The notes under the pieces: generated by a model
What the model was told of the DNA's origin: nothing
Databases searched by the model: none
The model's input: the letters and a program-made list of their open reading frames with translations, nothing else
Part shown: positions 18,229 to 27,061 of the stretch, piece by piece
Numbering within the stretch: position 1 is the stretch's first letter
How the letters are laid out: each line of letters begins with the position of its first letter
Translations under genes and position numbers: made by a program
Source: Clostridium collagenovorans DSM 3089
GTDB taxonomy: Bacteria; Bacillota; Clostridia; Clostridiales; Clostridiaceae
Assembly (NCBI RefSeq): GCF_900130005.1
Contig: NZ_FQXP01000010.1
Location: 62,001-126,000, forward strand
Reading direction: 5' to 3'
DNA length: 64,000 nucleotides

Positions 18229-18270
18229 AAATCCTAATACATATAGAATATAGTGTATTAGGATTTTTTT
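18229..18270 (+). terminator. Terminator of cysS
   Basis: AAATCCTAATACA pairs with TGTATTAGGATTT around a short loop and is followed by a run of eight T. Confidence 0.85.
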
Positions 18271-18294
18271 TATTTTAAGCTTGGGGGGATAGCC

Positions 18295-18831
18295 ATGGAG
18301 AATGTTTTAGTTAAGGTATTTGAAAGAGAAGAGAAGGCTTGTAGATTAAAAAATTCAGAGTTTTTACCAGGAGTAGTTTATGGAAGAGAAATTCAATCTA
18401 AAAAGGTGAAGGTAAATAAAAAAGAGATATTTGCTTGTTTACTTGAGAATGGTGAAAGAGCATTAGTTAATTTGCTAATTGATGGAGTAGAAAGCTTGGC
18501 GCTTATAAGAAGTGTTGGGAGAAATCCAGGGGATGGTACAATTATTCATATTGATTTTCAAGTAGTGGATGAGGAGGATGTAATTACAAGAAAGGTACCA
18601 ATAAGCTATGTAGGTAAGAAGATGCTTAAATCTAAGGGCTTATACCTTCAAAAATGTCACACTACAGTAGAAGTAGAAGGTATGGTTAAACGTATACCTG
18701 AAAGATTTATAGTTGATTTAAGTAGCAGAAATTTAGGAGAAAACATAACAGTTAAGAGTTTAAACTTAGGTGAAGGATTAAAGGCGATTACTGCCATTGA
18801 TAAAGCCTTAGCAGTGGTAAGTAGATTATAA
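18295..18831 (+). CDS. ctc: Ribosomal protein L25 / general stress protein Ctc
   Basis: This 178-residue protein has an N-terminal L25 5S-rRNA-binding domain (about residues 3-90: LPGVVYGREI, IRSVGRNPGDGTIIHIDFQ) and a C-terminal TL5/Ctc beta domain (about 95-178: RKVPISYVGK, VEVEGMVKRIPERFIVDLS). It binds 5S rRNA in the large subunit, and in Bacillus the homologue is stress induced. A GGGGGGA ribosome site precedes the ATG. Single-gene unit between terminators. Confidence 0.88.
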   Translation: MENVLVKVFEREEKACRLKNSEFLPGVVYGREIQSKKVKVNKKEIFACLLENGERALVNLLIDGVESLALIRSVGRNPGDGTIIHIDFQVVDEEDVITRKVPISYVGKKMLKSKGLYLQKCHTTVEVEGMVKRIPERFIVDLSSRNLGENITVKSLNLGEGLKAITAIDKALAVVSRL

Positions 18832-18849
18832 CGTAATATTTAACTTAAT

Positions 18850-18916
18850 ATAACTTGTAGGTTAAAGGTATAACCGATAATTTCATTATCATATGCTTAA
18901 ACTACAAGTTATTTTT
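18850..18916 (+). terminator. Terminator after the L25 gene
   Basis: ATAACTTGTAG (18850-18860) pairs with CTACAAGTTAT, with a nested GATAAT/ATTATC hairpin inside the loop, and then ATTTTTAT. Confidence 0.7.
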
Positions 18917-19095
18917 ATGTATAAGACTTAAAGGGTTAAATACATACTTTCTAATTTATTTTTTGTGGTGTACAATATAATGGTTAAGAAATCTCTGTTT
19001 ATGCTTAAGGGCTAATAATTAAGTCAATAATATAAAATAGTGATTTCTAACTTGCTTAATTGAGAGTATAGAATAAATTACTTGGAGGATTATTT

Positions 19096-19722
19096 ATGTT
19101 TAAATGTTCAATATGTAAATTAAAAGGATGCTACACAGGTGAAAAAGATAAGTTACCAAAAGTTTGTCCTACTAGAATGGAAGAAAAGCAAGAGAGAATT
19201 TTAGCTTTATATGAGGAAGAGGAAAATAAAAAAATAGCTTATAATGCAGCTGTAGTAGAAGCCAAGGGGTACTGTGTAAAGACTAGGTTAGAAGAAACTA
19301 TAGAATTCTTTAAGAAGTGTGGATTTAAAAAAATAGGGTTAGCATTTTGTGTAGGTTTAGGAAAAGAAGCAGAAAAGTTAACTGAGGTTTTAAAATTTCA
19401 TGATTTCGAGGTTGTTTCAGTTATATGTAAAAATGGAGCTATCCCTAAAAGTGCAATTGGATTGAAACCAGATGAACAAGTTAATCCGGATAAAGAAGAA
19501 ATAATGTGTAATCCAATAGGGCAAGCAATGTTCTTAAATGAAAATAAAACAGAGTATAATATATTGCTTGGACTTTGTGTGGGACATGATTCATTAGTTA
19601 TAAAGTACTCTGAAGCGCCAATAACTGTTTTTGCTGTAAAGGATAGAGTCTTAGCTCATAATCCATTAGCATGTATATATAATGCAGATGGATATTATAA
19701 AAACAAGTTATTTAAAAAGTAA
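19096..19722 (+). CDS. DUF1847 cysteine-rich metal-binding protein
   Basis: This 208-residue protein starts with a Cys cluster (MFKCSICKLKGCYTG, then VCPT), typical of DUF1847. Later conserved segments are EAKGYCVKTRLEE, GLAFCVGLGKEA, VICKNGAIPKS, MCNPIGQA, LGLCVGHDSL and APITVFAVKDRVLAHNPLACIY. The many conserved cysteines suggest metal or Fe-S binding; no reaction is known. A TTGGAGGA site precedes the ATG. About 130 bp of potentially structured leader lies upstream, where GTTAAGAAATC and GATTTCTAAC could pair. Confidence 0.85.
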   Translation: MFKCSICKLKGCYTGEKDKLPKVCPTRMEEKQERILALYEEEENKKIAYNAAVVEAKGYCVKTRLEETIEFFKKCGFKKIGLAFCVGLGKEAEKLTEVLKFHDFEVVSVICKNGAIPKSAIGLKPDEQVNPDKEEIMCNPIGQAMFLNENKTEYNILLGLCVGHDSLVIKYSEAPITVFAVKDRVLAHNPLACIYNADGYYKNKLFKK

Positions 19723-19891
19723 TTTATAGTGTTTTAAAAAAGTGATTTTATTATAAGTAGTTAGATGTAAATACATAAGCTTTTTAGTATAAAGATGTAG
19801 ATATAAATTAAATAGGATATTTGTTTTTTAGAATTAAGCTTATCTTTATTGAGAAGCATAAAATAATCTTATGGATAGTTATAGAACTAAA

Positions 19892-19947
19892 AATATAGGA
19901 TAAAGGATAGTTGGAGTAATTGGAGCAGCTATCCTTTATCCTATATT
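19892..19947 (+). terminator. Perfect 19-bp stem-loop in the gap 19723-20093
   Basis: Arms 19892-19910 and 19929-19947 pair perfectly around an 18-nt loop. There is no T-run, so it may be a 3' end-protecting structure for the DUF1847 mRNA, or a shared convergent-gene terminator. The rest of the gap holds no gene. Confidence 0.55.
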
Positions 19948-20093
19948 AAGGTAAATAAAGATATAATTTTCTTTATAGTATTATAAATATGTTTTGATAA
20001 ATTTTTAGTTTAGCATAACTAAAAAGAATTTTAAAATACCTATATAAAACTTCATAGTTAAGGGTAATAAACTAAATTATAATTTAAAAATAA

Positions 20094-20621
20094 TTATTTC
20101 ATTTTCCTTAGTTTAGGTAAAATATTCTTATTAGAATATGCAACAAATAATGTCATTATATAGTCAAAGGCTAAGAATCCAACTTGAGCTAATATAATTA
20201 ATAAGTAAATTGGAAGTACTGAGCTTACAAGCTTTGTGAATAAGGTTGTATAAATAAAGTACATTATACCAAAGGAAAGGTTAAAAAATAAAAACTTCAG
20301 TATAAGTTCAATCACTGGTTTATTTATCTTCTCTACAAAATACTTAACAACTCCATATAAGCCAAAGAAAAACCCATAGAACATAACTATTGATTTGTCT
20401 GGTATTAAGAAAAATGCTATACATGTAACAGCTAAATAAATTATAATTCCAGTACTTATATTGGTTAACATTACTCCAAGAGGTATAAGACATGAAGCAA
20501 TACCTAAGAAGAATATAGTATTTACAGGAATAATAGTACTAAGGTAAAGTGAAACAATGCTTAGTGCAGTTAAAATAGCACCATAAGCCATTAAGGAAGC
20601 AGAATTTTTTGAATTAGTCAT
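20094..20621 (-). CDS. Five- to six-helix membrane protein, possibly an ECF-type S component
   Basis: This 175-residue protein is almost entirely hydrophobic, with about five to six transmembrane helices and a basic C terminus (KNILPKLRKMK). The N-terminal LMAYGAILTALSIVSLYL followed by IPLGVMLTNISTGIIIYLA recalls S components of energy-coupling-factor vitamin transporters or DUF2232-like proteins. No EcfA or EcfT gene is in the window. A GGAGG site lies 13 bp from the ATG, which is long. Substrate unknown. Confidence 0.6.
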   Translation of the reverse strand: MTNSKNSASLMAYGAILTALSIVSLYLSTIIPVNTIFFLGIASCLIPLGVMLTNISTGIIIYLAVTCIAFFLIPDKSIVMFYGFFFGLYGVVKYFVEKINKPVIELILKFLFFNLSFGIMYFIYTTLFTKLVSSVLPIYLLIILAQVGFLAFDYIMTLFVAYSNKNILPKLRKMK

Positions 20622-20700
20622 ATAAAATAAGGAACCTCCTTTTTAAGTAAATATATTAAAATATATATTTACAATTAGTAATTAATAAGTAGTAATTAAT

Positions 20701-20738
20701 ATTAAGGACTTTTAAGATTATACTTAAAAGTCCTTAAT
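20701..20738 (-). terminator. Terminator of the CYTH-DUF5685-DnaJ operon
   Basis: Perfect 16-bp stem (20701-20716 with 20723-20738), 6-nt loop, directly after the J-domain gene on the minus strand. Confidence 0.65.
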
Positions 20739-20756
20739 TATTAAAAATAAAATTTA

Positions 20757-21494
20757 TTAGCAACAACTGATTAAATCGCCACCCATACATTCACAGATTG
20801 TATCTGCACACCATAATTGAGTACAGCAGTCACACATATCAGCATCTCTGCTATTACGATTATAGTAGTTATTTCTATAGTTGTTATTTTGCATTGTAAG
20901 TTGATTAAATGTATTTCTATATTCTAAGTTATTAGGGTTCATATTATAAGCTGTTGTTATATATGTTTTAGCATTATCATACCAACCTTTTCTTAAGAAT
21001 ATAAGGCCCATTAAATAATTCCATTCAGCATCTCTAGTAGGCATATTATTTAATTTTTGTTGAGCAGCATTTAAATTATTACTGTTTATATCAGTTCTTA
21101 TAGCTTGATAATTTACACCACCATAAGAGCCGTTAAACCCTTGATTTTTATTGTTTTGATAATTATTATTGTATCCATTAGAATTTCCAGTATAATTACC
21201 TTGTTTATAACCTGCATTTTGGTTATAGTTAGAGTTTTGTTGACCATATCCAGATTTCTGTTGATTATAACCAGAGTTTTGGTTATAAGAGCTATTTTGA
21301 TTATCAGAAAGATGTTTCATAAGATAATCATAAGCTTCATTGATTTCAGCCATTTTATCTTCAGCTAAATCTCTTAAAGGATTATTATCATATTGATCAG
21401 GATGATATTGTTTAGCTAATTTTTTATAGGCAGCTCTAACTTCATCCTTAGAAGAGCCTTTTCTTATTTCAAGAACCTCATATGGATCTCTCAT
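20757..21494 (-). CDS. J-domain protein with Asn/Gln-rich linker, TPR-like region and Cys-rich tail
   Basis: The 245-residue protein starts with a J domain (about residues 1-65; HPD motif in KQYHPDQYDNN), which stimulates DnaK ATPase. A low-complexity linker of about 75 residues follows, built from NQNSGYNQQ-like repeats, prion-like in composition. Next come two TPR-type helices (NYLMGLIFLRKGWYDNAK, TAYNMNPNN). The C terminus has eight Cys (CDCCTQLWCADTICEC, ending ISCC), suggesting metal binding. It lacks the zinc-finger and client domains of DnaJ, so it is a specialised co-chaperone. ATG 21494 is chosen because AAGGAG lies 8 bp before it; a GTG at 21503 is closer to the site. It overlaps the end of the DUF5685 gene. 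Confidence 0.8.
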   Translation of the reverse strand: MRDPYEVLEIRKGSSKDEVRAAYKKLAKQYHPDQYDNNPLRDLAEDKMAEINEAYDYLMKHLSDNQNSSYNQNSGYNQQKSGYGQQNSNYNQNAGYKQGNYTGNSNGYNNNYQNNKNQGFNGSYGGVNYQAIRTDINSNNLNAAQQKLNNMPTRDAEWNYLMGLIFLRKGWYDNAKTYITTAYNMNPNNLEYRNTFNQLTMQNNNYRNNYYNRNSRDADMCDCCTQLWCADTICECMGGDLISCC

Positions 21495-22356
21495 TACTTT
21501 CACTCCTTTTAAATACTTTATCTATTTTTTGCATAAGACCAAAATGTAGAATATTATCTAATATATCTATATTTTTTATAAGTGGTAAGTTTTTTAAGCA
21601 CTGAAAGGCTGCATTACCACAACTTATTAAAGAAAACTCAATTCTTTGTTCCACAATAGAGGAAAACTCTTTAAAAGCAAGTTTATTTTTATTTAAACTT
21701 GAATTAATAGCATTAAATTTAGACTTTTCCATATCCTTTTCTAAATCATCATAGGCGTCTATAATATATATCCATTTTCCAAGATTATATCCAAGCCAGT
21801 AAAGCTCTTGTTCAAAGGTTTCACCTTTATAATAAGAACTTATTAAAAAGCCAGTTAAATCAGCAAAGGGATGTGAAAGTTCATCAAGACTTAAATTATC
21901 GGGTGAGCTTTCAAGCTTTTGTAATTCAAAAAGCTTTTCTTTTACTCCGCACTTAATAAAGTCTAAATCTTTATCACTTTTTGTTATATATTTATCTAGG
22001 ACCTTTGAACCAATTTTACTTTTTAAATCCCTATCATCTTGCACATCATCTAATAGTTTATAATATGCTAATAGAACATTACAAAATGCACTATAATTAA
22101 GAGCTTCATTATTAATTATAGTTAATTTTTTGTTTAAGGGATGAACCATGCAAATTTCTTTGTGAAAGGTATTTTTACTTTCAGAAAATGAATCAAGCAA
22201 AATAGCTAAAAAGGTCATGTCAAAATTAAGGGCAAATCTAGGGATATTACCAAAGTTACGCTTTATAGCTTTGCAAAGTCCACAATAATATGCCTTGAAT
22301 TTTTCATAGTCTTTAACTTTAAGCTCCATTTTACATGGAGTAACATATCCAAACAT
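21478..22356 (-). CDS. DUF5685 family protein
   Basis: The 292-residue protein begins MFGYVTPCKMELKVKDYEKF, followed by AYYCGLCKAIKRNFG; the CGLC motif is characteristic of DUF5685. Later parts are largely helical (FALNFDMTFLAILLDS, AYYKLLDDVQDD, GYNLGKWIYIIDAYDDLEKD), and the DDxxDD-like acidic patches recall all-alpha prenyl-synthase-like folds, though this is only resemblance. It is coupled upstream to the CYTH gene (TAATG) and overlaps the J-domain gene downstream, so the three are translated as a unit. Confidence 0.82.
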   Translation of the reverse strand: MFGYVTPCKMELKVKDYEKFKAYYCGLCKAIKRNFGNIPRFALNFDMTFLAILLDSFSESKNTFHKEICMVHPLNKKLTIINNEALNYSAFCNVLLAYYKLLDDVQDDRDLKSKIGSKVLDKYITKSDKDLDFIKCGVKEKLFELQKLESSPDNLSLDELSHPFADLTGFLISSYYKGETFEQELYWLGYNLGKWIYIIDAYDDLEKDMEKSKFNAINSSLNKNKLAFKEFSSIVEQRIEFSLISCGNAAFQCLKNLPLIKNIDILDNILHFGLMQKIDKVFKRSESNERSI

Positions 22357-22904
22357 TATAGTCCTTTCAGAACGCCTTTATCTTCAAGCAGTTCATATAT
22401 TGTTTTTGAAGTTGTATCTTTTAAAGAATAACCTAAAAGTTCAACAACTTCTTTTAATTCTTCCTCGTCAGAAGTTTCAATTTCAATGTATGGGAAAGGA
22501 CAGAATTTTGGGTCATTTATATCTATTTCTATTAAAGTATTTTTATATTTATAACTTTCCCTATATTTTCTTATACTTTGAACTAAAGTTAGTCCTAAAG
22601 CATAAAAAATGTTTTTGCCTTCCTCTGAATCTTGTATTATTGTTTCATTTTCTTCCATAACTTTATAAATTTCTTGGCTTATAAGTTTCTTTACAGTCAT
22701 ATAATAAATATTTTTATTATTAATCATGTCCTCAACTTCTCTTATCCTAGCATATCCATTTTTCCTTAATAGGCAACCGTCTTTAAAGTCAAAAATATTA
22801 TTTATTTGATTTTCCTTTTTTACTAGGGTTGCATTTAATGAAGTAAGTTTATTCCTTATATCATCTATATCAATATCAATGATTCGAGTCTCTAATTCTT
22901 TCAT
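22356..22904 (-). CDS. CYTH-domain (class IV adenylate cyclase-like) triphosphate-binding protein
   Basis: This 182-residue protein has the CYTH triphosphate-tunnel layout: a charged first strand (KELETRIIDIDID), FDFKDGCLLRKNGYARIRE, YYMTVKKL, YRESYKYKNTLIEIDIND, and PFPYIEIETSDEEELKEVVELLG. The first strand has ELETR rather than the canonical ExExK. CYTH proteins hydrolyse or cyclise triphosphates such as thiamine triphosphate, inorganic tripolyphosphate or ATP; the activity here is not predictable. It is the first gene of the three-gene operon, with an AGGAGG site. Confidence 0.82.
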   Translation of the reverse strand: MKELETRIIDIDIDDIRNKLTSLNATLVKKENQINNIFDFKDGCLLRKNGYARIREVEDMINNKNIYYMTVKKLISQEIYKVMEENETIIQDSEEGKNIFYALGLTLVQSIRKYRESYKYKNTLIEIDINDPKFCPFPYIEIETSDEEELKEVVELLGYSLKDTTSKTIYELLEDKGVLKGL

Positions 22905-23273
22905 TTTTATTATATCCTCCTAATCAAATTAAATCTTAGTAAGATATTATTAGTTATTTACTATAGTTTAATTTATGTATTATTAAAGAAATTAAAGTTA
23001 TGTTGTAAAATATAAAATGTCTTTAATATATAGCTTAAATAAAATAAGATATAAATTAAGACTTATTTATATTATAGTAATTATGTATATTAAATCAATA
23101 ATATAACCACATTATTTAAATATATCAAATAAATATTATATCATATAGTTTAAGATATTTTTTAGATTCACAAAATAATTGTATCATATAATTAAGTCAA
23201 TGAAAATTGATTTTACATATAAAGTAATATATCATTAATATATGAGATTTGAAAAGAGAGAAGGAGAGTCAGT
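22905..23273. other. AT-rich divergent promoter region
   Basis: No ORF or clear hairpin is seen between the divergent CYTH operon and the NdpA-like gene. It presumably holds both promoters, but the sequence is too AT-rich to pick them reliably. Confidence 0.4.
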
Positions 23274-24311
23274 GTGGAATATATAAAAGAACTTAATATA
23301 ATTGAAGGGGTAATCCATGTATTGGATAATTCCTCTGATGAACCATTATTAAATCAATTTGCTTTAGAATTAAATGAAGAAATATATGCTTTTTTGCTTA
23401 AACACATTCAAAAGTGTTTAAACGACGAAGAGTTAAGATATGCTGTATTCACAGAAGGTAGAAATATAGTTAAAGAAGTAGTTTATGAATATTTAAGTGG
23501 ACATAGTAATCTTTTAGATGCATCTAAGGAACTAGCAAGACAAATGTTTATGATTATGAAGTCAAAAGGAAGTATACCTTCTTGTGATTTAGTTACAGTT
23601 TCTATATCTACAGAATATGGTCCTATGCTTGCAATTTTTAAAATGGATTATGTAAAGAATTATATACATAATATAGAGTTTGTTGATAACAAGTTAGGAA
23701 TTAATATAATACCTCAATTAACGGGGCTTCCAAGTAGTGGGCAGAAGATACAAAAGTGTGCTATTATTAAGACTTTCAAGCCGGAGAATGATTTTGACTT
23801 AATGGTATTAGATAAGCAAAAGAAAAGTAAAGAAAATGAAGAGTATGGAGCTAATTATTTTATAGATAATTACTTAGGTTGCGAAATTATAAGTAATGAA
23901 AGAGATATGACAAAGGGGTTTTTACAAGCAACAGAACAATGGACTAGAAATAATTTAGCTGATAATGCTGATAAAGCTGAAAAGATTAGGAGAATTGCAA
24001 AGCAAAAATTACAAGAAGAAGATAATATTGATATAAAGGATTTTGCTCAAGAGGTTTTTGGTGAAAATGAAGAAGTAACAAAGGATTTCTTAGAGTTTAC
24101 TGAAATAAGTGGAGTAACTGAAAAAGTAGACATAGATAAGGAATGGGTAGATAAAAAGCTTAAAAGAGTAAGATTAAAAATTGATGGAGATATAGATTTA
24201 TATTTAAGCAATGAAGCATATCACGATTTTGAAAGGTTTGAGATTAAAAGAAATGGTGATGGAAGTATAAATATAATACTTAAGCACATTAGAAATTATA
24301 TAGAAAAATAA
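23274..24311 (+). CDS. Nucleoid-associated protein (NdpA/YejK family)
   Basis: This 345-residue protein has the NdpA family pattern: IKELNIIEGVIHVLDN at the N terminus, LARQMFMIMKSKGSIPSCDL, GPMLAIFKMDYVKNY, then a long charged helical region and a C-terminal beta part (RLKIDGDIDLYLS, RRNIILKHI-like end). NdpA associates with the nucleoid in E. coli; clostridial homologues are uncharacterised. GTG 23274 follows GAGAAGGAGAG. It ends 4 bp before the palindromic element at 24315. Confidence 0.82.
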   Translation: MEYIKELNIIEGVIHVLDNSSDEPLLNQFALELNEEIYAFLLKHIQKCLNDEELRYAVFTEGRNIVKEVVYEYLSGHSNLLDASKELARQMFMIMKSKGSIPSCDLVTVSISTEYGPMLAIFKMDYVKNYIHNIEFVDNKLGINIIPQLTGLPSSGQKIQKCAIIKTFKPENDFDLMVLDKQKKSKENEEYGANYFIDNYLGCEIISNERDMTKGFLQATEQWTRNNLADNADKAEKIRRIAKQKLQEEDNIDIKDFAQEVFGENEEVTKDFLEFTEISGVTEKVDIDKEWVDKKLKRVRLKIDGDIDLYLSNEAYHDFERFEIKRNGDGSINIILKHIRNYIEK

Positions 24312-24314
24312 TAT

Positions 24315-24414
24315 AAGGGCTGTTGCAATAATAAATTTAAACATGACATATTGTATTTAAAATTAATTTTAAATACAATATGTCATGAGATTTATACTTA
24401 TTGCTACAGCCCTT
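24315..24414. repeat. 100-bp palindromic element (MITE-like or large bidirectional terminator)
   Basis: The outer ends are AAGGGCTGTTGCAATAA and TTATTGCTACAGCCCTT, and the centre (24342-24387) is a perfect 46-nt palindrome. Intervening arms also pair with small bulges. It lies exactly between convergent genes (NdpA-like and fba). The GGGCTGTTGCAA-type ends resemble termini seen in some IS families, so a non-autonomous element is possible; a very long terminator is the alternative. Confidence 0.6.
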
Positions 24415-24428
24415 TAACTTTTTTAAAA

Positions 24429-25373
24429 TTAAAGTGTATTTTCAGAACCTAATACATCAGAAATTTTATCTTCTACTAATTTAGTGATATTTTCTCTAGC
24501 AAAACCTAAGTATTTTCTTGGGTCGAATACTTCTGGAGAATCACCAAATATTTTTCTTATTGAACCTGTCATAGCTAATCTTATATCTGTATCCATATTT
24601 ATTTTACATACAGCCATAGAAGAAGCTTTTCTTAACATTTCAGTAGGTACACCCTTGGCACCTTTCATAGCACCACCATAATTATTACACATTTCAACAT
24701 ATACTGGATCAACAGCAGAAGCACCGTGTAAAACTATTGGGAAGTTATGAATTCCTTCAGCTTCTAATTTTTCAGTTATTTTTTCTAATCTATCGAAGTC
24801 TAATTTAGCTTCGCCAGCAAATTTATAAGCACCGTGACTTGTACCTATAGCTATAGCTAAAGAGTCAACACCAGTTCTTTTTATAAATTCTACTGCTTCA
24901 TCAGGATCAGTATAAGTAGCATCAGCACTCTTAACTTTAACCTCATCTTCAACACCAGCAAGTTTACCAAGTTCAGCTTCAACTACAACTCCTCTAGCGT
25001 GAGCGTATTCAACAACTTGTTTAGTAACCTCTATATTTTTTTCAAAGTCAAAATGAGATCCATCTATCATTACAGATGTGAAACCAGCATCTATACAAGT
25101 TTTGCAAGTTTCGAAGTCAGCACCGTGATCTAAGTGAAGTGCTATATCAATTCCAGTGTCGCAGATAGCTGCTTCTACTAATTTTACAAGGTAAGGAATT
25201 TTCATATATTTCATTGCGCTTGAAGATACTTGTAATATAACAGGAGATTTTTTAGCTTTTGAACCATCTGCAATAGCTTGAACGATTTCCATATTATTAA
25301 TATTAAAAGCACCTATAGCGTATCCGCCTTTATAAGCTTTTTCAAACATATCCTTAGTTGTTACTAATGCCAT
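24429..25373 (-). CDS. fba: Class II fructose-1,6-bisphosphate aldolase
   Basis: This 314-residue zinc-dependent aldolase splits fructose 1,6-bisphosphate into the two triose phosphates. Motifs: AFNINNMEIVQAI, the catalytic Asp and zinc His in ALHLDHGADFETC, VMIDGSHFDFEKNI, VEAELGKLAG, IGTSHGAYKF, LHGASAV and CKINMDTDIR. ATG 25373 is chosen because AAAGGTGG lies 7 bp before it; the upstream GTG at 25391 overlaps this region. A paired palindromic operator-like sequence lies directly upstream. Confidence 0.96.
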   Translation of the reverse strand: MALVTTKDMFEKAYKGGYAIGAFNINNMEIVQAIADGSKAKKSPVILQVSSSAMKYMKIPYLVKLVEAAICDTGIDIALHLDHGADFETCKTCIDAGFTSVMIDGSHFDFEKNIEVTKQVVEYAHARGVVVEAELGKLAGVEDEVKVKSADATYTDPDEAVEFIKRTGVDSLAIAIGTSHGAYKFAGEAKLDFDRLEKITEKLEAEGIHNFPIVLHGASAVDPVYVEMCNNYGGAMKGAKGVPTEMLRKASSMAVCKINMDTDIRLAMTGSIRKIFGDSPEVFDPRKYLGFARENITKLVEDKISDVLGSENTL

Positions 25374-25391
25374 AATAATACCACCTTTCAC

Positions 25392-25424
25392 TCGTTGGAA
25401 CGAATTTATCCCGCTGGGACATTT
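25392..25424 (-). promoter_or_regulatory. Palindromic operator-like sequences upstream of fba
   Basis: TCGTT-GG-AACGA (25392-25403) and TCCC-GCT-GGGA (25410-25420) lie just before the fba ribosome site. The second is GC-rich in a very AT-rich context, and on the minus strand reads GTCCCAGCGGGA, recalling CggR-type half sites. The remaining gap to 25770 is AT-rich and shows nothing else. Confidence 0.4.
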
Positions 25425-25770
25425 CTAATATACTTATATTATAAGATAAATTTGAGTATATTTCTAGAATTTTATTTAAAAGTATCGAAAAATTAATAAT
25501 TTTACAACTAATATAACTAATAATTTTATCGATTTTTATTTATATATATTTTGCAAAAATAAGATTATCTTAATAATGTATCTTAGAACAAATTTAACTT
25601 TTATAAGAATTATATAAAGATAATAAGAATATATTTAATGCAATAGTATATATAGATACACAATAAGTAAAAAGAGTTATACTAAATAGCCTTTTTAAAA
25701 ATAGTGCTATACTAATTATAATATATTATAATTTTTAATTAAAGTAATAGAACAAAAAAATATAAAAAAT

Positions 25771-26157
25771 TTAAAGAAGATTTTCTAAAGTGAACTTTTG
25801 AAAGTCTTCTATATGCTTAATTCTATGTTTAACTACATTAATAAGTGCCATGCTATCTGTAAGATCCTGCGTTTTAATGCATTGAGAGCAATTAATTATA
25901 TCATCGCTTATAATATCTAATTCTATATCATTGGTATAAACTGATAAGAATTTAGAATAGTACTCCCATTTCTCAGATAAATTTATGGATTCTAAAAAGG
26001 CAGCACTCCATTCCTCAGCATCAACTAAATGTTCTATATCAGTAGAAAGCTCATTTAATTCCTTGCAAATGGATTTGCAATGCAGACTGCAAAAAAATAT
26101 TAATATAGCCATAGCCAAAAAAAGCATTGTAGATGTTATAATATTTTTCAAATTCAT
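25771..26157 (-). CDS. DUF4363 family membrane-anchored protein
   Basis: This 128-residue protein has one N-terminal membrane helix (about residues 8-25) and an extracytoplasmic helical domain (ELNELSTDIEHLVDAEEW, LINVVKHRIKHIEDF), as in DUF4363. It sits 15 bp downstream of a DUF421 gene; this pairing is common in clostridia and suggests the two act together at the membrane. Function unknown. Confidence 0.78.
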   Translation of the reverse strand: MNLKNIITSTMLFLAMAILIFFCSLHCKSICKELNELSTDIEHLVDAEEWSAAFLESINLSEKWEYYSKFLSVYTNDIELDIISDDIINCSQCIKTQDLTDSMALINVVKHRIKHIEDFQKFTLENLL

Positions 26158-26172
26158 CGCCTCTTTCTATAA

Positions 26173-26841
26173 TTATTTAGTTTGACAATAAAAGTCACCA
26201 TTGCTATCTAAGATAGCTAAATACACGTCCTTAGGTTTAGTCACATTATTTCTTTTTAGTTGACCGGCTAACCATTCTAAATCTTTATTTATAAGATTTA
26301 AATTAAAGGTATTTATTTTTCCGTCTAATATTAATGTTATTGGCAATGAATCTTGGGTTGTAGGAATTTTTAAATCTTCCTTTGTGGCGAAGGTTAAATT
26401 AGTTTTAGGAATAATTGATAACTGTCCACTAGTTTCTAAAATTGCATATTCAATTTCCTTTATGTTATAAAAGTTTTTTAATCTTAATTCTTCTAATAAA
26501 TCATTTATATTTATACGTTCTTCCTTCAAAGCATCCATATCTATTCTTCCGTGTTCAATAATTATTGTAGGTTTTCCACTCAAGAGTTCTCTTGCTTTTT
26601 CGCTCTTTAGTTGAGCTGTAGATGAGAGAATTTGAAGTATAACCAACACAATCATAGGAATAGCACTGAAAGCTAGGGGAATTCTGTTATCTTGCATAGG
26701 CATAGCTGCTAAGTCTGAAATCATAACAGTAATTACGATTTCGAAGGGTTGTAATTGTCCAATTTGACGTTTTCCCATTAACCTTATTACAACTAATGCC
26801 ATAAAATATAAAATAACAGTTCTAACTATTAAAATAGTCAT
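26173..26841 (-). CDS. DUF421 (YetF/YcaP-like) membrane protein
   Basis: This 222-residue protein has three N-terminal transmembrane helices with the signature RLMGKRQIGQLQPFEIVITVMISDLAA, given here in part (GKRQIGQLQPFE, MISDLA), and a cytoplasmic or extracytoplasmic C-terminal domain with IEHGRIDMDALKEE and LDSNGDFYCQ. Spore-germination-associated and envelope roles have been reported for relatives in Bacillus, but the biochemistry is unclear. The start at ATG 26841 gives best spacing to GGCGGTGA; GTG 26850 and ATG 26847 are alternatives. Confidence 0.82.
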   Translation of the reverse strand: MTILIVRTVILYFMALVVIRLMGKRQIGQLQPFEIVITVMISDLAAMPMQDNRIPLAFSAIPMIVLVILQILSSTAQLKSEKARELLSGKPTIIIEHGRIDMDALKEERININDLLEELRLKNFYNIKEIEYAILETSGQLSIIPKTNLTFATKEDLKIPTTQDSLPITLILDGKINTFNLNLINKDLEWLAGQLKRNNVTKPKDVYLAILDSNGDFYCQTK

Positions 26842-27061
26842 CTTCATCACCGCCCATATTTTATAAATTTATGTATTTTAATATAACCTAAAATATAATT
26901 TATATAAGTGTTTATATAAATTTTACTAGGGAATAGTAGAAAATATTTATTATTATCGGTTTAATTAATTTGTCTATTAAGATAATATAGAAATATAGGG
27001 ATTGAGAATTCTTAAATTATGAAAAACTTAGGGTGGTGACAGAAAGGACAGGAGGTAGCAA

